This document shows positions 1 through 11,327 of a stretch of 64,000 nucleotides of DNA, in pieces. Every line of letters begins with the position of its first letter. The stretch's first letter is position 1. The notes under the pieces were generated by a model. It worked only from the letters and a program-made list of their open reading frames with translations. It was not told where the DNA came from and made no database searches. Made by a program: the position numbers and the translations under genes. The DNA lies in contig NEEC01000002.1 in NCBI GenBank assembly GCA_002189035.1, positions 4,053,001 to 4,117,000 of the forward strand, given 5' to 3'. This DNA comes from Utricularia gibba. Taxonomy: Eukaryota; Streptophyta; Magnoliopsida; Lamiales; Lentibulariaceae.

Positions 1-225
1 GCTAAACCTTGCTGATCACCGCAGCCTAAAATCCGTTTTTGTTGAAAAGATAAAAATCCATATTCCTTAAACGACATTTTCTGCTGCCTGAAAAAGCTAA
101 AATCCAGCTTTCTAGTTTAAACACCCAACGCAACATCAATACACCTCATCTGGCAAAGGCAAAGGACACAGCCCTAGTAAAGTCAAGGCCGTAGTACGGT
201 AACAGAAATTCTTCCAAGTTCATGA

Positions 226-1822
226 CTAAGGACCTAATAACAACGGCGTATTCTTTTGCTCACCTGAAGATTTTGCATCAGGATTTCGATTTACAGCGAA
301 TGCTCCTCTCAAAGCAGGTTCAAAATGGATGCTCGCAATATCAGGAGGTGGTGCATCGTCTCCAGGAAGAATAAGCAGCCCCTTCTCACCGAGGGGAGAA
401 GGCTCGTTGTAGCAGCTTCTCCAGAGGGAGTCCACAAGTTGTCTTTCATCTCTGGCAGCAGACAGGTCCTCCATAGGCATCTCGCTGAACCCTTTGATCC
501 TCTCCTCAAGAATTTTCTTCAACGAGTGTGCTTCTTCTGCAGAGCCGCCTTGAAACATGCTGGAAGCCTCTCTGGATAGTTCAAGGAGGCCCCTCAGTGC
601 AGCTTCACGCACCTCAGCATCCTGGCTTGATGCGAGATGCATGAAAATGCGAGGGAATCCAAGCTCGGATATGATGCCATGGTCAGAGCGGTTCTCATGA
701 AGCAAATACTCGACCAAGCTGATGGCCTTCCTGCAGAACGCATAATATTTGTTGGGATTTCTTTATATAAGATGAGAACTAGAAAAAGGAAACAAAAATG
801 ATCAGTTACCTTTGAAATCTCACATTCTGTGTACTCAAAGCATCTCTTAGAGCCCCATACCCGTTAGCCAATCGAAATGCAGTAATTCCAGGCTTATTAT
901 TCCTGATTAGAGCTGAAAACACAAATTAAATAAAATCATGGAACAAAAACAGTGTCATGGCAAGCAGATAGATACTCACAGGAGATTGCCCCCAAGGCTT
1001 TAGTACGAGCCACTGTATCAGAATCTGAAGTAAAATTAGAAAAAAGTGGTTCCAAGCCATTGGCCTCAAGTACCAACTGCTGACTCTTAGGGTTGTTTTG
1101 AACAATCGTGCTCACGACTTCCGCTGCTTTCGCCCTGATGCCAGGATTGGCATTCTTCAGGTGGCCAAGTAAAGGAGCGAGGCCCCCGATTGAGTGAAGG
1201 TCTGACAATTTTTTCATCAATTACATGTATGTGTATCAGACAGTAAGGATGTCATAGAAAACCTACGACCACTATTTGATAAACCACGTGCCAATGAATA
1301 TGGCTGAAGACTCACCATTAGCCATGTCAATGGACTCTACATGTTCCTGCAGCTCATCCAACATATCTGCAAGAAAGAAAAACGAATGAGGAATTCCTTA
1401 CGGAATCAAAATGATGGGAAAACACTAAATGAACGGTACCCTCAATATCTTGAGGTGTCACCCCTTGGGACACTAATACATGCTCCGGTGTCTTCATTAC
1501 AAGAGTAATCTCCTTCATTCTTTTAATAACATCAATGGACTGTTCTTGCATGGCTTCCATGAACCATCTTCTATCCTCCTCACTGGACCCAAAAGAAGAC
1601 TCAAAATCAGAAACATTCCTCATATGTATTAGATCACAAGATTTCAAGCAGTATGACCGCAAAGAGGCATTGCGGTCCCAGAATTGGTGACCCTAGCAGT
1701 TCAATATTTTCAACAGAAACTGAGAAATGATAATACCTCAATTCACGAGCAGTACTGGTGCCGTCAGAATGCGAGAGACTCCACTTCAGCAACCCATCCC
1801 AGTTAGGACCTTTCCCAGCCAT
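226..1822 (-). CDS. FES1A: FES1-like Hsp70 nucleotide exchange factor, six exons
   Basis: Complete gene for an armadillo-like Hsp70 nucleotide exchange factor; the family releases ADP from cytosolic Hsp70 and supports heat tolerance (family knowledge). I derive exons 1822-1737, 1582-1440, 1366-1316, 1201-980, 912-810 and 730-226, all with GT donors and AG acceptors and matching phases, giving 369 residues plus stop, close to the roughly 360-400 usual in plants. The start MAGKGPNWDGLLKWSLSHSD is the hallmark N-terminus of plant FES1. SEEDRRWFMEAM and EITLVM follow in exon 2, then the armadillo-like core (LHSIGG, RAKAAEVV, NNPKSQQLV, NGLEPL, TKALGAIS, FRLANGYGAL, VREAALRGLLEL). The C-terminus ends in LLLGP after a Pro-rich tail. 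No in-frame stop or broken splice site is seen. The assignment to FES1A rather than another FES1 paralogue rests on resemblance only. Confidence 0.93.
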
Positions 1823-1920
1823 TTAGTGCTTATACGGTGTACCAACAAACAAGTCTGGATTTACACCTACAAGAGAGATTCAATCCAATATTCAAGAGAA
1901 CACAAGGACGCCCAAGAGTC

Positions 1921-1928
1921 AATATATG
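1921..1928 (-). promoter_or_regulatory. TATA-like box of FES1
   Basis: Read on the minus strand the segment is CATATATT, about 100 bp upstream of the FES1 ATG and downstream of the heat shock element. This spacing would leave a 5' leader of roughly 70 nt. A second AT-rich candidate (TATAAAAATA near 2155-2163) is farther away and on the wrong side of the heat shock element. Confidence 0.45.
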
Positions 1929-1979
1929 CAGAAAATCAGTCGAATGGCACGGGTTCCTATGACTGCGTCGATTCACCGA

Positions 1980-2002
1980 GAAGTTTCCCGAAGCTACTGG
2001 AA
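1980..2002 (-). promoter_or_regulatory. Five-unit heat shock element upstream of FES1
   Basis: The plus strand reads GAA-gt-TTC-cc-GAA-gc-TAC-tg-GAA: alternating GAA/TTC units at the 5-bp spacing bound by heat shock factor trimers, four exact and one (TAC) off by one base. It lies about 160 bp upstream of the FES1 start codon and about 50 bp upstream of a TATA-like box, the layout of heat-inducible plant promoters. Heat regulation is inferred from the site, not shown. Confidence 0.75.
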
Positions 2003-2159
2003 GAACGGCGACAATCCTAATACAGGATAAAAAACTAAAAAAGAGAGGTGCGTGACCGATTCAACACCAGAGAGGACTCAGAGGAGAGGCGCAGTTGGGG
2101 GTGGATGTGACCTAGTGCCGTGGATGAACGATTGCGCTGACGGTTGAATCCAAATTATT

Positions 2160-2960
2160 TTTATAATATATTAAATTGAAATGCTAATTTATAATTATAT
2201 TTGAAAATATTTAAAAAAATTAAAAATTATTCTTTAAACATATAAAATTTATTCTTTGATTTATAATGAATTTGAATTTAATCAAATATATCATGAGATG
2301 GATATATGATTTTAAAACACATCAAACGAGTACATCTTGAATATTTTATTTCATTTATATGAATTTGAAAATGTGTTTTATAATAACAAATCCCAAAGGA
2401 ATAAGTGATAAAAATTTTAAATTATGTCAAAGAACTTATTGGTGAATATATCAATTATAAACACTAATCTAGGCACATTTCAACTTAATTTGTTGATTGA
2501 GCTATATAAGATATAGAAGTTGACATTGCATGTGATATAGTATGACTGTATGAGTTATTAATAAAAAATAAAAGTTTTTTTACTATTGGTGAATTACAAT
2601 CTACACGCAGACATTGTTATACATATAATACATCTAGTACTATTTCGACACAATACTCTTAAGATTCATTTGATTCATGATTTGGGAGGTGCAAATCAAA
2701 CAAGCAGTACTATTTAAGAAGACAAACCATGTTTTGTATGCCGATTTGGATTATTTGAATTTCATTTTAACTAGCGTTTGCATTATATATACATATATAT
2801 CTATATTAGACATGGACAAGTTTATGGGGATTATTTGAAGAAAATGACAATTATACTTCTCTTTTCCAAAAATATAAGATTTCTTTGGAAGTGATTCTCT
2901 TTTTAAAAAGAAATTTAAAAAAGTAAATTGATATCAAATAGTACAAACTTGTTCAATGGA
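2160..2960. other. AT-rich intergenic spacer, nothing recognised
   Basis: Very AT-rich sequence between the FES1 promoter and the first transposon relic. I see no ORF with family resemblance, no clear terminal repeats and no target duplication. It may hold the left end of the PIF/Harbinger element, but I could not find a convincing inverted repeat there. Confidence 0.5.
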
Positions 2961-2964
2961 AGGA

Positions 2965-3262
2965 GATGATGAATGTGCTATGGGCTGATCCAAAATTGAT
3001 CGAAATTTTTATTAGGGTATGTGTCGCGGAGGTTCGTGTGGGAAACAAGTCTAAATTTTTTTTCAATAAAACAGGATAGTCAAATGTCATTATGAATTTT
3101 AATTCTTTATTCGGTAAGAATTTTTCTCAAAAGCACTTGAGGAACAAATGGGATAACCATAAAACCAGTTGGAATGTGTGGGTTAAGTTGACAAAGTATC
3201 TCTTTAAAAATCCATTGAAATGTCTTAATTATCATTTGTATCATTAATGAGATTTTGTTCAT
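2965..3262 (+). pseudogene. Myb/SANT-like ORF of a PIF/Harbinger element, decayed
   Basis: Translation on the plus strand gives a trihelix/Myb-like domain of the type in PIF/Harbinger ORF1 proteins and plant L10-interacting Myb proteins: VLWADPKLIEIFIRVCVAEV, then a glycine/asparagine turn, FFFNKTG, an in-frame stop, then SNVIMNFNSLFGKNFSQKHL and NKWDNHKTSWNVW. The order acidic-Trp start, FIEIC-like helix, hydrophobic F-x-K-x-G and the KNKWD-like helix is the family signature. More stops follow the WVKLTKYLF segment. It is convergent with the transposase relic on the minus strand at 4080-8480, so I read the two as the two genes of one element. It is cut at about 3262 by an LTR fragment. Confidence 0.55.
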
Positions 3263-3560
3263 TGATGCGACCTTCCAAATAACAAGTATTTGATAAACCA
3301 AATCTTGGATTTCAAATGAATCAATCCTTCATGAAAAGAAGACGCTTGTCCTTAACAAAAGAATATCCTTACAACTCAAATTATGAAAATGGTTTCATAC
3401 TCACAGAACAAGGAAGGAAATAAGAGTAATAAACTGCACTAGACACCACACACAAAATTTGATAAGTTTAAAGTTTTATAAGAATTCAAGGAAGTAGCAT
3501 AGTTCTCAATCAAGAGTGAGGTCTTTCTTATATAGGTAAAGAAATGAGCCTTGTCAAAAT
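3262..3560 (-). repeat. Gypsy-type LTR fragment, family E, inverted arm
   Basis: The reverse complement matches the segment at 3739-4070 and that at 42718-43079 along most of its length, including the TATA motif CCTATATAAGAA, the GTGGTGTCTA segment, the CTGTGAGTATG segment and a TTGTTATTTGGA-like end. It forms the left arm of an inverted repeat with the following copy. The copy at 42718 follows a gypsy polyprotein C-terminus, which identifies the family as an LTR. Confidence 0.65.
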
Positions 3561-3738
3561 AAAAGTACTAGAAATGAACTAAAAAGTAAAGACTCGACTT
3601 TACTCCACTTTGTCCACTTTGAATAGATTGAACTCAATGCTATACTCTTTGTTGATTTGTTTGAAGATCCATAATCCTTTAATAAGTTTTTGATTCATTC
3701 ATACTCCATAGTTTACTAGTAGTACTTTCATTTAAGTA

Positions 3739-4070
3739 GGCCCATTTCTCTACCTATATAAGAAGGACTCACTCTTGTTTAGGGATAATTTTGATTGTAA
3801 TGACTTTTGAGAGCAATGCTCCTTTGAGTTTTTGTAGAACTTTAAACTTATCAAGTTTTACTTGTGGTGTCTAATGTGGTTTATCACTTCTATTTCTTTC
3901 CTTTTTCTGTGAGTGTGGTACCATTTCCATAGATTGGATTGTAAAGAATTTTGTTCCTTGAGGATTTCTTTTTTTGAAGGATTATTTCATTTGACACCCA
4001 AGATTGGGTTTGCCAAACACTTGTTGTTTGGAGGGTTGTATCAATTTTCATTGTGTTCATCTTTGGAATC
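3739..4070 (+). repeat. Gypsy-type LTR fragment, family E, right arm
   Basis: Direct-orientation match to 42718-43079, including CTATATAAGAAGG (TATA box), ATTTTGATTGTAAT, AACTTATCAAG, TCTGTGAGTGTGGTACCA and ACTTGTTGTTTGGAGGG. It faces the inverted arm at 3262-3560 across about 180 bp. Its right end abuts the PIF transposase C-terminus. Confidence 0.7.
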
Positions 4071-4077
4071 CATGATC

Positions 4078-4401
4078 TCATTCGTCATCATACTCTTCCA
4101 TATCGGCTAAAAACTCCGCATCATCCATGTTCATGATTCGAATAAAGTTGTGCAAAGCCATTGTGATGATCACAAACCGAAATTGTGTCTTCCAAAATAA
4201 GGGTGAAGGAAAGCTAGTTGCTAGCTTGAATTTCTTCTTCCATATTCCAAATGATCTTTCAATTGAACGTTGAAGTGACAAAAGTTTAAAATTGAATAAC
4301 TCCTTTCATTTCTAAGTGAAGGAGATGAAATTCTGGAAGATGATACCTCTGCCTCCTATATGGTGCTAAAAATCCTTTTCTATTCACATATCCACAGTTT
4401 A
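4078..4401 (-). pseudogene. PIF/Harbinger transposase, C-terminal part
   Basis: The minus strand encodes CGYVNRKGFLAPYRRQRYHL (before 4320), then a damaged stretch, then SIERSFGIWKKKFKLA and IITMALHNFIRIMN, ending in an acidic tail (EEYDDE). These are conserved blocks of DDE_Tnp_4 (HARBI1-like) nucleases: the GYxNxxGFLAPYRxxRYHL block, the N(V/L)IERSFG block with the third catalytic acidic residue, and the ALHNFIR block. A frame change lies near 4290. It is the continuation of the relic at 7624-8480, separated by the LTR at 4402-7623. Confidence 0.8.
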
Positions 4402-4719
4402 TATTAAGTGTCATTTTCTCAGTAGTTATTATATATTATTACATGCTAATTAAGTATTAAGTTGCTCAATTTAGAATTTATATTGATAGGTATTTGATTT
4501 TATTAGACAATTCCTATTTTTGTATTTTATACATATTTTATTGTTTTTTTTCGTGCACTTTCACCCAAAATGTTACAGGAGTCTTGGAGTGTTGCAGGAG
4601 ACTTACAGGAGACTAGACACTAATATTTTGTGCCTTTCACACGACTTGCAGGAAATTGGCACTAGCCAGAACCCCTGAATTACGGCATGTTAGAGTCTGT
4701 AGCAATGATTGGGTGCTTA

Positions 4720-6090
4720 TGTTCCATGAATTTTATAATATAAAAATAGTTATATTTTATTATGATTTAGGTTAGATAAATGTGGTTTTCTTATGTTTAT
4801 GTGTGTTTAAATTAATTTTGTATGTTTGTGTTAAAAAGTGGAATAAATCTTTTGATTTAGTCCACAACCTTTGTTACTAATATTTCAGTAAGTTCAGCAG
4901 GGAGATCAGTTGAGAATCAGACTTGCAAACGTATGCAATAAGTGAAAAAGGGCACAAATTCCGGAGACGGACAAAGAGCACTGTTCTGCCGCCACTTGCA
5001 GTCTACAAGTTCAGGTCAGGAACAGTGGTGGCGGCAGGGAACAGTGCGATGGAGTGGAGAGGGGATAATTTATTTCAAAAATGAGAGAGAGGGGGTGAAC
5101 ACAGAACGAACGCAAGGGGCTTCTTCCCCAACGTGAAAAATACCAACCAGAAGGGGAGAAGAAGACCTTCATTGCCAAGAGCACCACCGGAGCCCAGTCC
5201 AGTGCTACTGTTCCGGGCTGTGAACAGTAGCAACCGGGCAATAGAACAATCTTTATTTGCTTTCCGTTTTCTGAACATTTCGAGTTTCTGCATTTGACTT
5301 GTTTACAATGTTTCCGCTATTTTGGCCAACCTATATGAATGAAATCGTGTTTTATTTCCCAAGCATGAGTGGCTAAAGTCTTAGGGATGCCTTAAGGTGA
5401 AGTGGGGTGGTGTGTGCTTAGGTTTGATGATGAAATTTATGTGTATTCCTTAACTCTTGTTTCTAACAAACCATGGGTAGACCTAAGGAGGGAAACAAAT
5501 AGTTTCACAACTTAGATGCTTGGTTTAGAGGTAGACCAACAAACCAAGACAAGAGCAATCGGTGTTAGTCTAGGGTAGAACTAGTAGAACTGGGTAGACT
5601 TAGTTCTATATGCTTTGCATGCGGGTAGACCTAATTACAATGTTGGTTATGATATTGGGGACTAGCTTAGCCAAAAATATGATGAATGACCTGGGTACAC
5701 TCAGGTTATTTGAAGTTGTAAGTGTAGAAAGATAATAAATTGAGTTAGGAACTTTAGCATAACATCATCTAAAGATCCTTAAAGCATCTTCATAGTAGTC
5801 TAAGTTAGAACCAATACCTGTCACCTTTAGCATTGAGACTGGATATTCCTTACCTACCTTGTTTACTGAACTTGTTTATCACTGTTAGTCCGAGCTTAGA
5901 CTAAGACCTACTGTTATCCGAAATTATGCATGTACCAAAACATTTAGCAAGCACAAGCTCTTCGTGATCGACCCTGATATCCACTATACAAGTTTTCTAA
6001 ATTTGTATTTTGTGTAGATTAGGGATTATAAATTTATTTAATAACGAAATTTCTATTTTTGCAACGACATTAGAAAATTTTTGTTTATCA
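4720..6090 (+). repeat. Solo LTR, family A, nested in family C
   Basis: 1,371 bp, beginning TGTTCCATG and ending TTGTTTATCA, flanked by a perfect 5-bp duplication GCTTA (4715-4719 and 6091-6095). The sequence outside matches the uninterrupted family C copy at 54726, so the insertion point is verified by comparison. It matches the reverse complement of 9919-11322 through the GATTTAGTCCAC block, the AG-rich 5000-5140 stretch and the GGTAGACC-rich 3' half. Short ORFs inside (for example 4942-5136) have no family resemblance. Confidence 0.87.
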
Positions 6091-6400
6091 GCTTACTTGC
6101 ACACATGAGAAAACTGGTGGCGCACGCCACACAGAAGGAATGATGGAAAGAGAGCAGAAGAAATGAATGCACATGGGGAATGAATTAAAACCAACTTGGA
6201 ACACTATCTTTCGAACTTTTCTTTTCGCAAATAGTTTTCACACTTAGAATTTTTGGTTCTTCCTCTCCCCCAAGGGAGAAAGAACATTTTAGCTTTCCAT
6301 TTTTAGTTTTCCTTTTTCATGGCCATTCGTGGCTAAACCTTTTTAGTTTCGGGGAATAGATGAAGTTTCCTTCTAAGTCTTGAGCATTAATCTCAGTTAT

Positions 6401-7340
6401 TGATAAATGAAAAATTTACACGTCGTAAATGTAAATCTTCCTATCAAATAAATTTATATCCTAATACACGCTCAAGCATAAAACAATTATGAGCATAGTG
6501 ATTAGGGTCGAACACGAAGAGTAGATGCTTGCTATGTGAAGGTTAATGCATGAAATCAGTGTCACGTTGCTAAAATTGGTCTTAGCTAGGACTAAGGCAG
6601 TACTAAAACGAAATACAGTAAAGAAAAGTAACAAGTTCTGGAGCTCGGTTGTTTCTGGAATGGAATGGATGATGCCTTGGGACTTCTAGGGGATGTATGC
6701 TCATCAATAAACAAGCTCACACAAACCATAAATCATAAAACTAACTCACAAGATCTAGGTCTACCCGGATTCTTGTTTTTCCCCCTAATCTTTGGTCTAC
6801 CTCTAACTAGGGTTGTTAAGTTGGGTTTCACTATTTCCCCCTCCTTGATCTATCCTGATTTGTTAAGGAAGTAACGTGACTTATAGTTTATTAAGTCTAA
6901 GGATGGATTAGCATATTTCTCCCTTTTTCACCCCAAGGCACCCCCTAAGTGCTTAACCACTCATGCTTAAGACAAATGAAAATAGAAGAGAAAACATCAT
7001 CCACAATGTATTCATGTCTCAGTCGACTACTAGAAAATAAACAAGCAGGAAACTGAAATATTCGACAAAAAGCTAGAAAACGTCGCTAGCTAATCTTAGG
7101 TAGGAGTAATAATCCTTGGAAAACAAAAAATAATCTTCAAACATGAGCTTAGTTCCTGTTCATCTTCATCCTTCTTCCTCCCTAGAAAACCTTCTCCAGA
7201 AAGTTGTTCGTGAGTCTCCAAGGGGAGATCTGTCTTCTCTCTCATCTTCACTCCCTTTTTGTTCAAAATCTCACTTTTTCACCTCCTTGGACTTTGTGTG
7301 TACTCTTTTTCAGACTTCTACCACCTTCTATGCCACCAAC
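6401..7340 (+). repeat. LTR, family B, 3' end lost, nested in family C
   Basis: Starts TGATAAATGAAAAATTTACA and follows the copy at 47104-48252 (GGTCGAACAC, ATGCATGAAATCA, GGGATGCTCATC-like blocks, CTAGGTCTACCCGG). After GCCACCA near 7338 the sequence switches to the distal part of family C. The right end of B, about 0.9 kb into the element, and roughly 400 bp of C are therefore missing, so a deletion has removed the junction and any right-hand target duplication (left flank GTTAT). Confidence 0.75.
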
Positions 7341-7623
7341 TATTCATAACGAATTAGTGAAAGCCGAGGTGAGGATAGACAAAAGGAGGAAACAGAATTG
7401 AATTCTCAAGAACTACGTCTCTTAGTCAATGTCCATTACTTGTATTGTATCTTTTATTTCTGCCCTACAAAAACCCTCTTTTATAAACTCGTGATGATTT
7501 ATAAAAGTTTTCTAGAAAACACTTTTCGCAAAAAGCAACTCCATGAGATCGACACTCGTATTACGCTTTATTGCGTTTTATGTTTTCTTAAATTAAAATT
7601 TGTTGAGGAAATGACACGTAACA

Positions 7624-8480
7624 GTCTATAAGATAGTATTTCCTACATATAGATATTAGAATCATTACTCTTTGAACTATTATAAGCATTAATCACTTCA
7701 CCTTGTGGTGGCATTTTAATCTAGATTGTGAATCATAAATCACAGCATGAAGCACACATGAATCATCGACTGCACCCTCCCAAACGGCAGCAATAAAGGT
7801 GAAACAAAGATTAAAATCATACGTAGCCATGATGTTTTGAGTTCGTTATCCTTTCCTCTAGATAAATGGAATTTATCTTTCAGGTGGAATAGTAGCATCA
7901 ACATGAGTGCTATCTATTGCCCCTAAGCAATCCTATCCAAATTATCCCCAAAAATTAGACTAGCATATAACAACATAGATTGTTTAGGATTTTAGTAGAT
8001 AAGCTGAAAATATCGAGCATAACGATCATCATTTTGAATTTCTAGAGGAGTCATATTATGAGGTCAAAAAAAAAAAGAAATTCAATTCTTAGACAGCTTC
8101 AAACAAACTTTAGCAACTGAACATATTGATCTATTAATTGTCCATGCTATATAATAGAAAAGGCATCATTTATCTACAAAATAGTTACTAAAAACACTTC
8201 AGAGCATACTAAATAAATATTATACTTGAATGCTGATATTCCTTGGCAAGGTGAAGTTCATTAATTGCTTGACCAACACATTGAAGTAAATGGACAACTT
8301 GTTCCATGATTGAAAGAATACCAATAGGTTTCAACCCATAAGAACCACTCAACAACTCACAAATTTGGTAAAAAACAAGAGTTTTCATCCCAACTTATTA
8401 TAGCATTTTATTGGATTTCCATTTGACAAATCTTTTAACATTTCAGCTCCTGAATAGTATTTGATTCTTGTAATATTGAG
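7624..8480 (-). pseudogene. PIF/Harbinger transposase, N-terminal and DDE part
   Basis: On the minus strand the N-terminal helical block reads SGSYGLKPIGILSIMEQVVH then NELHLAKEYQHS (about 8380-8230), matching the YGLxPTxxMSxxEQVAMFL...FQHSGETVSR pattern of PIF transposases. Farther on, CLGAIDSTHVDATIPPER (about 7930-7875) holds the first catalytic Asp, and WEGAVDDSCVLHA (about 7745-7705) the second. Three stops fall around 7830-7875 and the segment between 7930 and 8230 is damaged, so it is non-functional. The final codons before 7624 (KYYLID) continue into the C-terminal block on the other side of the inserted LTR. This is the better half of one split transposase. Confidence 0.75.
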
Positions 8481-9918
8481 CAATTGATGATGAAACACTC
8501 GTGACAATTTTTTTCTAGATCTTTTCATCTCCGTGATGAATTATTTTTTTTGTTCTCAGAATCGTACGGAGTGATGAAGTGTGATCCAATTTCTTCAATC
8601 ATTCCCCTAAGCTTACTGAAAATTGACCCAACAAATAAAAAGAAATGGTTTTTGAAAATGGTTTGTAGCATTGAAAGTGTCAAGATAGTTTTCAATTCAA
8701 GCAAGGTTAGATTCATTGTGTAAATGTGGAAAGCTCAATTGATGCCCCAATTGGAAAACCTAAGAAAGAAGATGGTCAAGCGCAACAGTGTTTCATTTTT
8801 TTAATAAATACTTTAAAATATAAGAAGTTTAACATAATAATTAAAATAAAAAGTTACTTTTATAGAGCTGATTTTACAAAACAGATTTTAGTTCCTTCAG
8901 AATTGGAGTATATTTTGCAAACACTTTTTGCTCCCAAAAAAATGCTTCTTAAAAAGCATCTTTTAGAAGTAATTTAAATGAATCATTTTCAAATGGACCT
9001 CTAATCATCATACAAAAAGTACACACAAATGGTGATCTCTTAATTCTACATTGATAACAAATGTTCTCCATGGTAAGTGGTTGAAAATAACTTGTTAGAA
9101 AATATGTGTGAATTAGGAAATTTGCATATAAAATAAATTTAGTTTGAACACAAGAAATTGATGCTTGTAATATGTTAAATCATGCATTTCCACGTTTCAA
9201 ATTTAGTTTTATTTCCTTGCTAATAATTATGGAGCAGATAACATACATGCCAAATCTTACTTATAATGTTCGAGTGAGCCCTACTTGACGAGGGCAAATA
9301 GAATGAAATGCAACACAATAATTGATAAGAAAGATCCTTGAGGAAGACCTACTCTGTAGGTGTTAAAGGTGGCAAAAAGGCAATAAGTTTATTAGGTCAT
9401 AAGCCTTTTAGACCCTCAAGTAAAGATTCATAGAGGACAAAGCTCAACTGACATCTATAAGTCTTATTCAAGGATGGTTATTAGCTTTGTGGAGGATATG
9501 GATAGAAAGGGTTGTGATAGGGGAATGTTCTTCTAATCCAATATCTTTTGGGCCGATATGTAAGAAAGAAAGGAGAAGAATACAAGGAATCGATTTTTGG
9601 AAAAAGAGAGGAACTCTCTGTTAAGGTAAATGTATTCTCTAGAGCTCTCATAACTCTCCCATAAGAACTTTTGTTCATCCTCTTCATTTACTCTTAGTGG
9701 AATCTTTTACTAGTATGCAATCACCTTTTGCTTTTCTTGTTTTTGAGTTACCAAACTATTTGCCTCATTTATTCCTTTTCTCAAAATCCTTAAGCCATCT
9801 AATGTTGTGAGAAAGTACCAAAAAATAATGAATAATGACTAACCATTTACTTTCATCATGGAATTTGCATTAGCTTTCTTGAGAAAACTGCCTAATTTAT
9901 GGTTAAAACTAGGATCAT
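8481..9918. other. AT-rich stretch, no gene; possible PIF element end near 8990
   Basis: No ORF here resembles a known family. The minus strand at about 8965-8991 reads GGTCCATTTGAAAATGATTC, which has the look of a PIF/MITE terminal repeat and lies just outside the transposase, but I found no partner repeat on the left side. From 9280 to 9500 there is unassigned sequence without repeats I could match. Confidence 0.35.
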
Positions 9919-11322
9919 TGATAAACAGAAATTCCTAATGTCGTTGCAAAAATAGAAAATTCATTATCAAATAAATTTATAGTCCCTAATCCTCACAAAA
10001 TACATATTAAACTGAAAATGCACAGTGGAATTCGGGGTCGATCACAAGGAGCTTGTGCTTGTCTTGTATTTCAGCAAATGCAGAATTCAAAGTAGGTAAG
10101 TCTTAGTCTAAGCTCGGACCAACAGTGGTAAACAAGTTTGGTAAACAAGATCGGTAAGCAATATAAGGTCTTAACGCTAAAGTAACAGGTACTGGTTTTG
10201 TCTCAGAATAATACTAACGTGGCTTAAGGATCTACAGGTGGTGTGGTACCAAAATTCTTAATTTAATCTACCATGTTCCTATACTCACAACTTCAAATAA
10301 CCTAAGTCTACCCAGGTCATTCACAATATTTTCGGCTAAGTTAGTCCTTCATATCATCACCAACCTTACAATTAGGTCTACCCGCATGCAAAACATATAG
10401 AACTGGGTCTACTCGGTTCTACTGGTTCTACCCCGGACTAACACCTACTGCTTCTGTCTTGATTTGTTGGTCTACCTCTAAATCAAGCATCTAAGTTGTA
10501 AAGCTACTTGTTCCCCTCCTTAGGTCTACCCATGGTTTGATAGAAACAAGAGCTAAGAAACTAAGGTCAATTTTACTAAGACTCCTACACCCACACCACC
10601 ATGCTTCACCTTAAGGCACTCCTAGGGTTTAGCTACTCATGCTTTGAAGGTAAAATGTAATGGCATTAACATAAAATGACGAAAATGTTGAGAACATTGT
10701 GCAGAAGTTTAGTGTAGAAGCTAAGAACATAAGCAAACGAAAATAAGGCAGTAAAGTTTCTAGATTCCGTCTGCCATTGTTCACAGGCCGGAACAGTGGT
10801 GCTGAACTGGGTCTTGATCTTCTTCCTTCAAGCTGGAGGTTCTTCTCTAGAAAAATCGCCTTTCTTCCTCCTTCTTCTTCGTGTTTCAGTTGGGGTGGGG
10901 GAGAAACCCCCTCGTGTGTTTGCCCCCTCTGGAAATTCCGGGGTCATCTCCCTTTTTTTGCGATTCTCTCTCTTCAGCTTTCTCTTGCCTCCCACTTCCC
11001 AAGGCAAGTACATTCTCTGACAGATCTGCTGCTTAAGACCCTGACTTGCAGACTGTCGCCGTGACAGTATACTCATTGCCCCCTACACCCTGGTGACTTG
11101 CACGAAATCCAGATTTTTCCTTGATTCTTGGGCTGCTGCTAGACTCCAAAATTGGGTTAGACATGGGGTGGGCTAAATCAAAGGATTTAGCCCACTAATC
11201 ACACCAAAAATCATATTTTCCCTAATCAAATAAAAATACTTAAAACTATAAAATTAACACTTAAACATAATTAAAATCTATGATTTTTCTTATCTTAAAA
11301 CATGAAAATTTGTGTGTTATCA
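9919..11322 (-). repeat. Solo LTR, family A, with perfect target duplication
   Basis: 1,404 bp on the plus strand from TGATAAACAGAAATTCC to GTGTGTTATCA, with perfect 5-bp duplications ATCAT at 9914-9918 and 11323-11327. It is the reverse complement of family A (compare 4720-6090) across the GGTCTACCC-rich half, the TCTTCTTC-rich stretch and the GGGCTAAATCAAAGGATTTAGCCCA hairpin region. It has no coding capacity; the ORFs at 10777-11076 are low-complexity shadows. Confidence 0.9.
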
Positions 11323-11327
11323 ATCAT

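Larger units (their letters stand above)
4402..7623 (+). repeat. Solo LTR, family C, carrying two nested LTRs
   Basis: Family C matches 54726-55798 and the reverse complement of 19922-21207. Here it runs from TATTAAGTGTCATTTTC to GACACGTAACA and is interrupted by two other LTRs (4720-6090 and 6401-about 7340). The flanks GTTTA (4397-4401) and GTCTA (7624-7628) are a 5-bp target duplication with one mismatch. Removing the element with one flank copy restores the transposase reading frame across the site, which independently fixes the boundaries. Related copies begin TGTTAAG or TGTAAAG, so the TG start is mutated here. No coding sequence is present; gypsy-type LTR is the likeliest class. Confidence 0.8.

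Noticed and set aside
2880-2945. Left terminal repeat of the first PIF/Harbinger element
   Set aside because: CTTTGGAAGTGATTC is loosely like the right-hand candidate at 8965-8991, but without a TTA/TAA duplication or a good alignment.
10777-11076. Three overlapping ORFs in the solo LTR at 9919-11322
   Set aside because: Low-complexity TCTTC-rich sequence, conserved only as part of the repeat.
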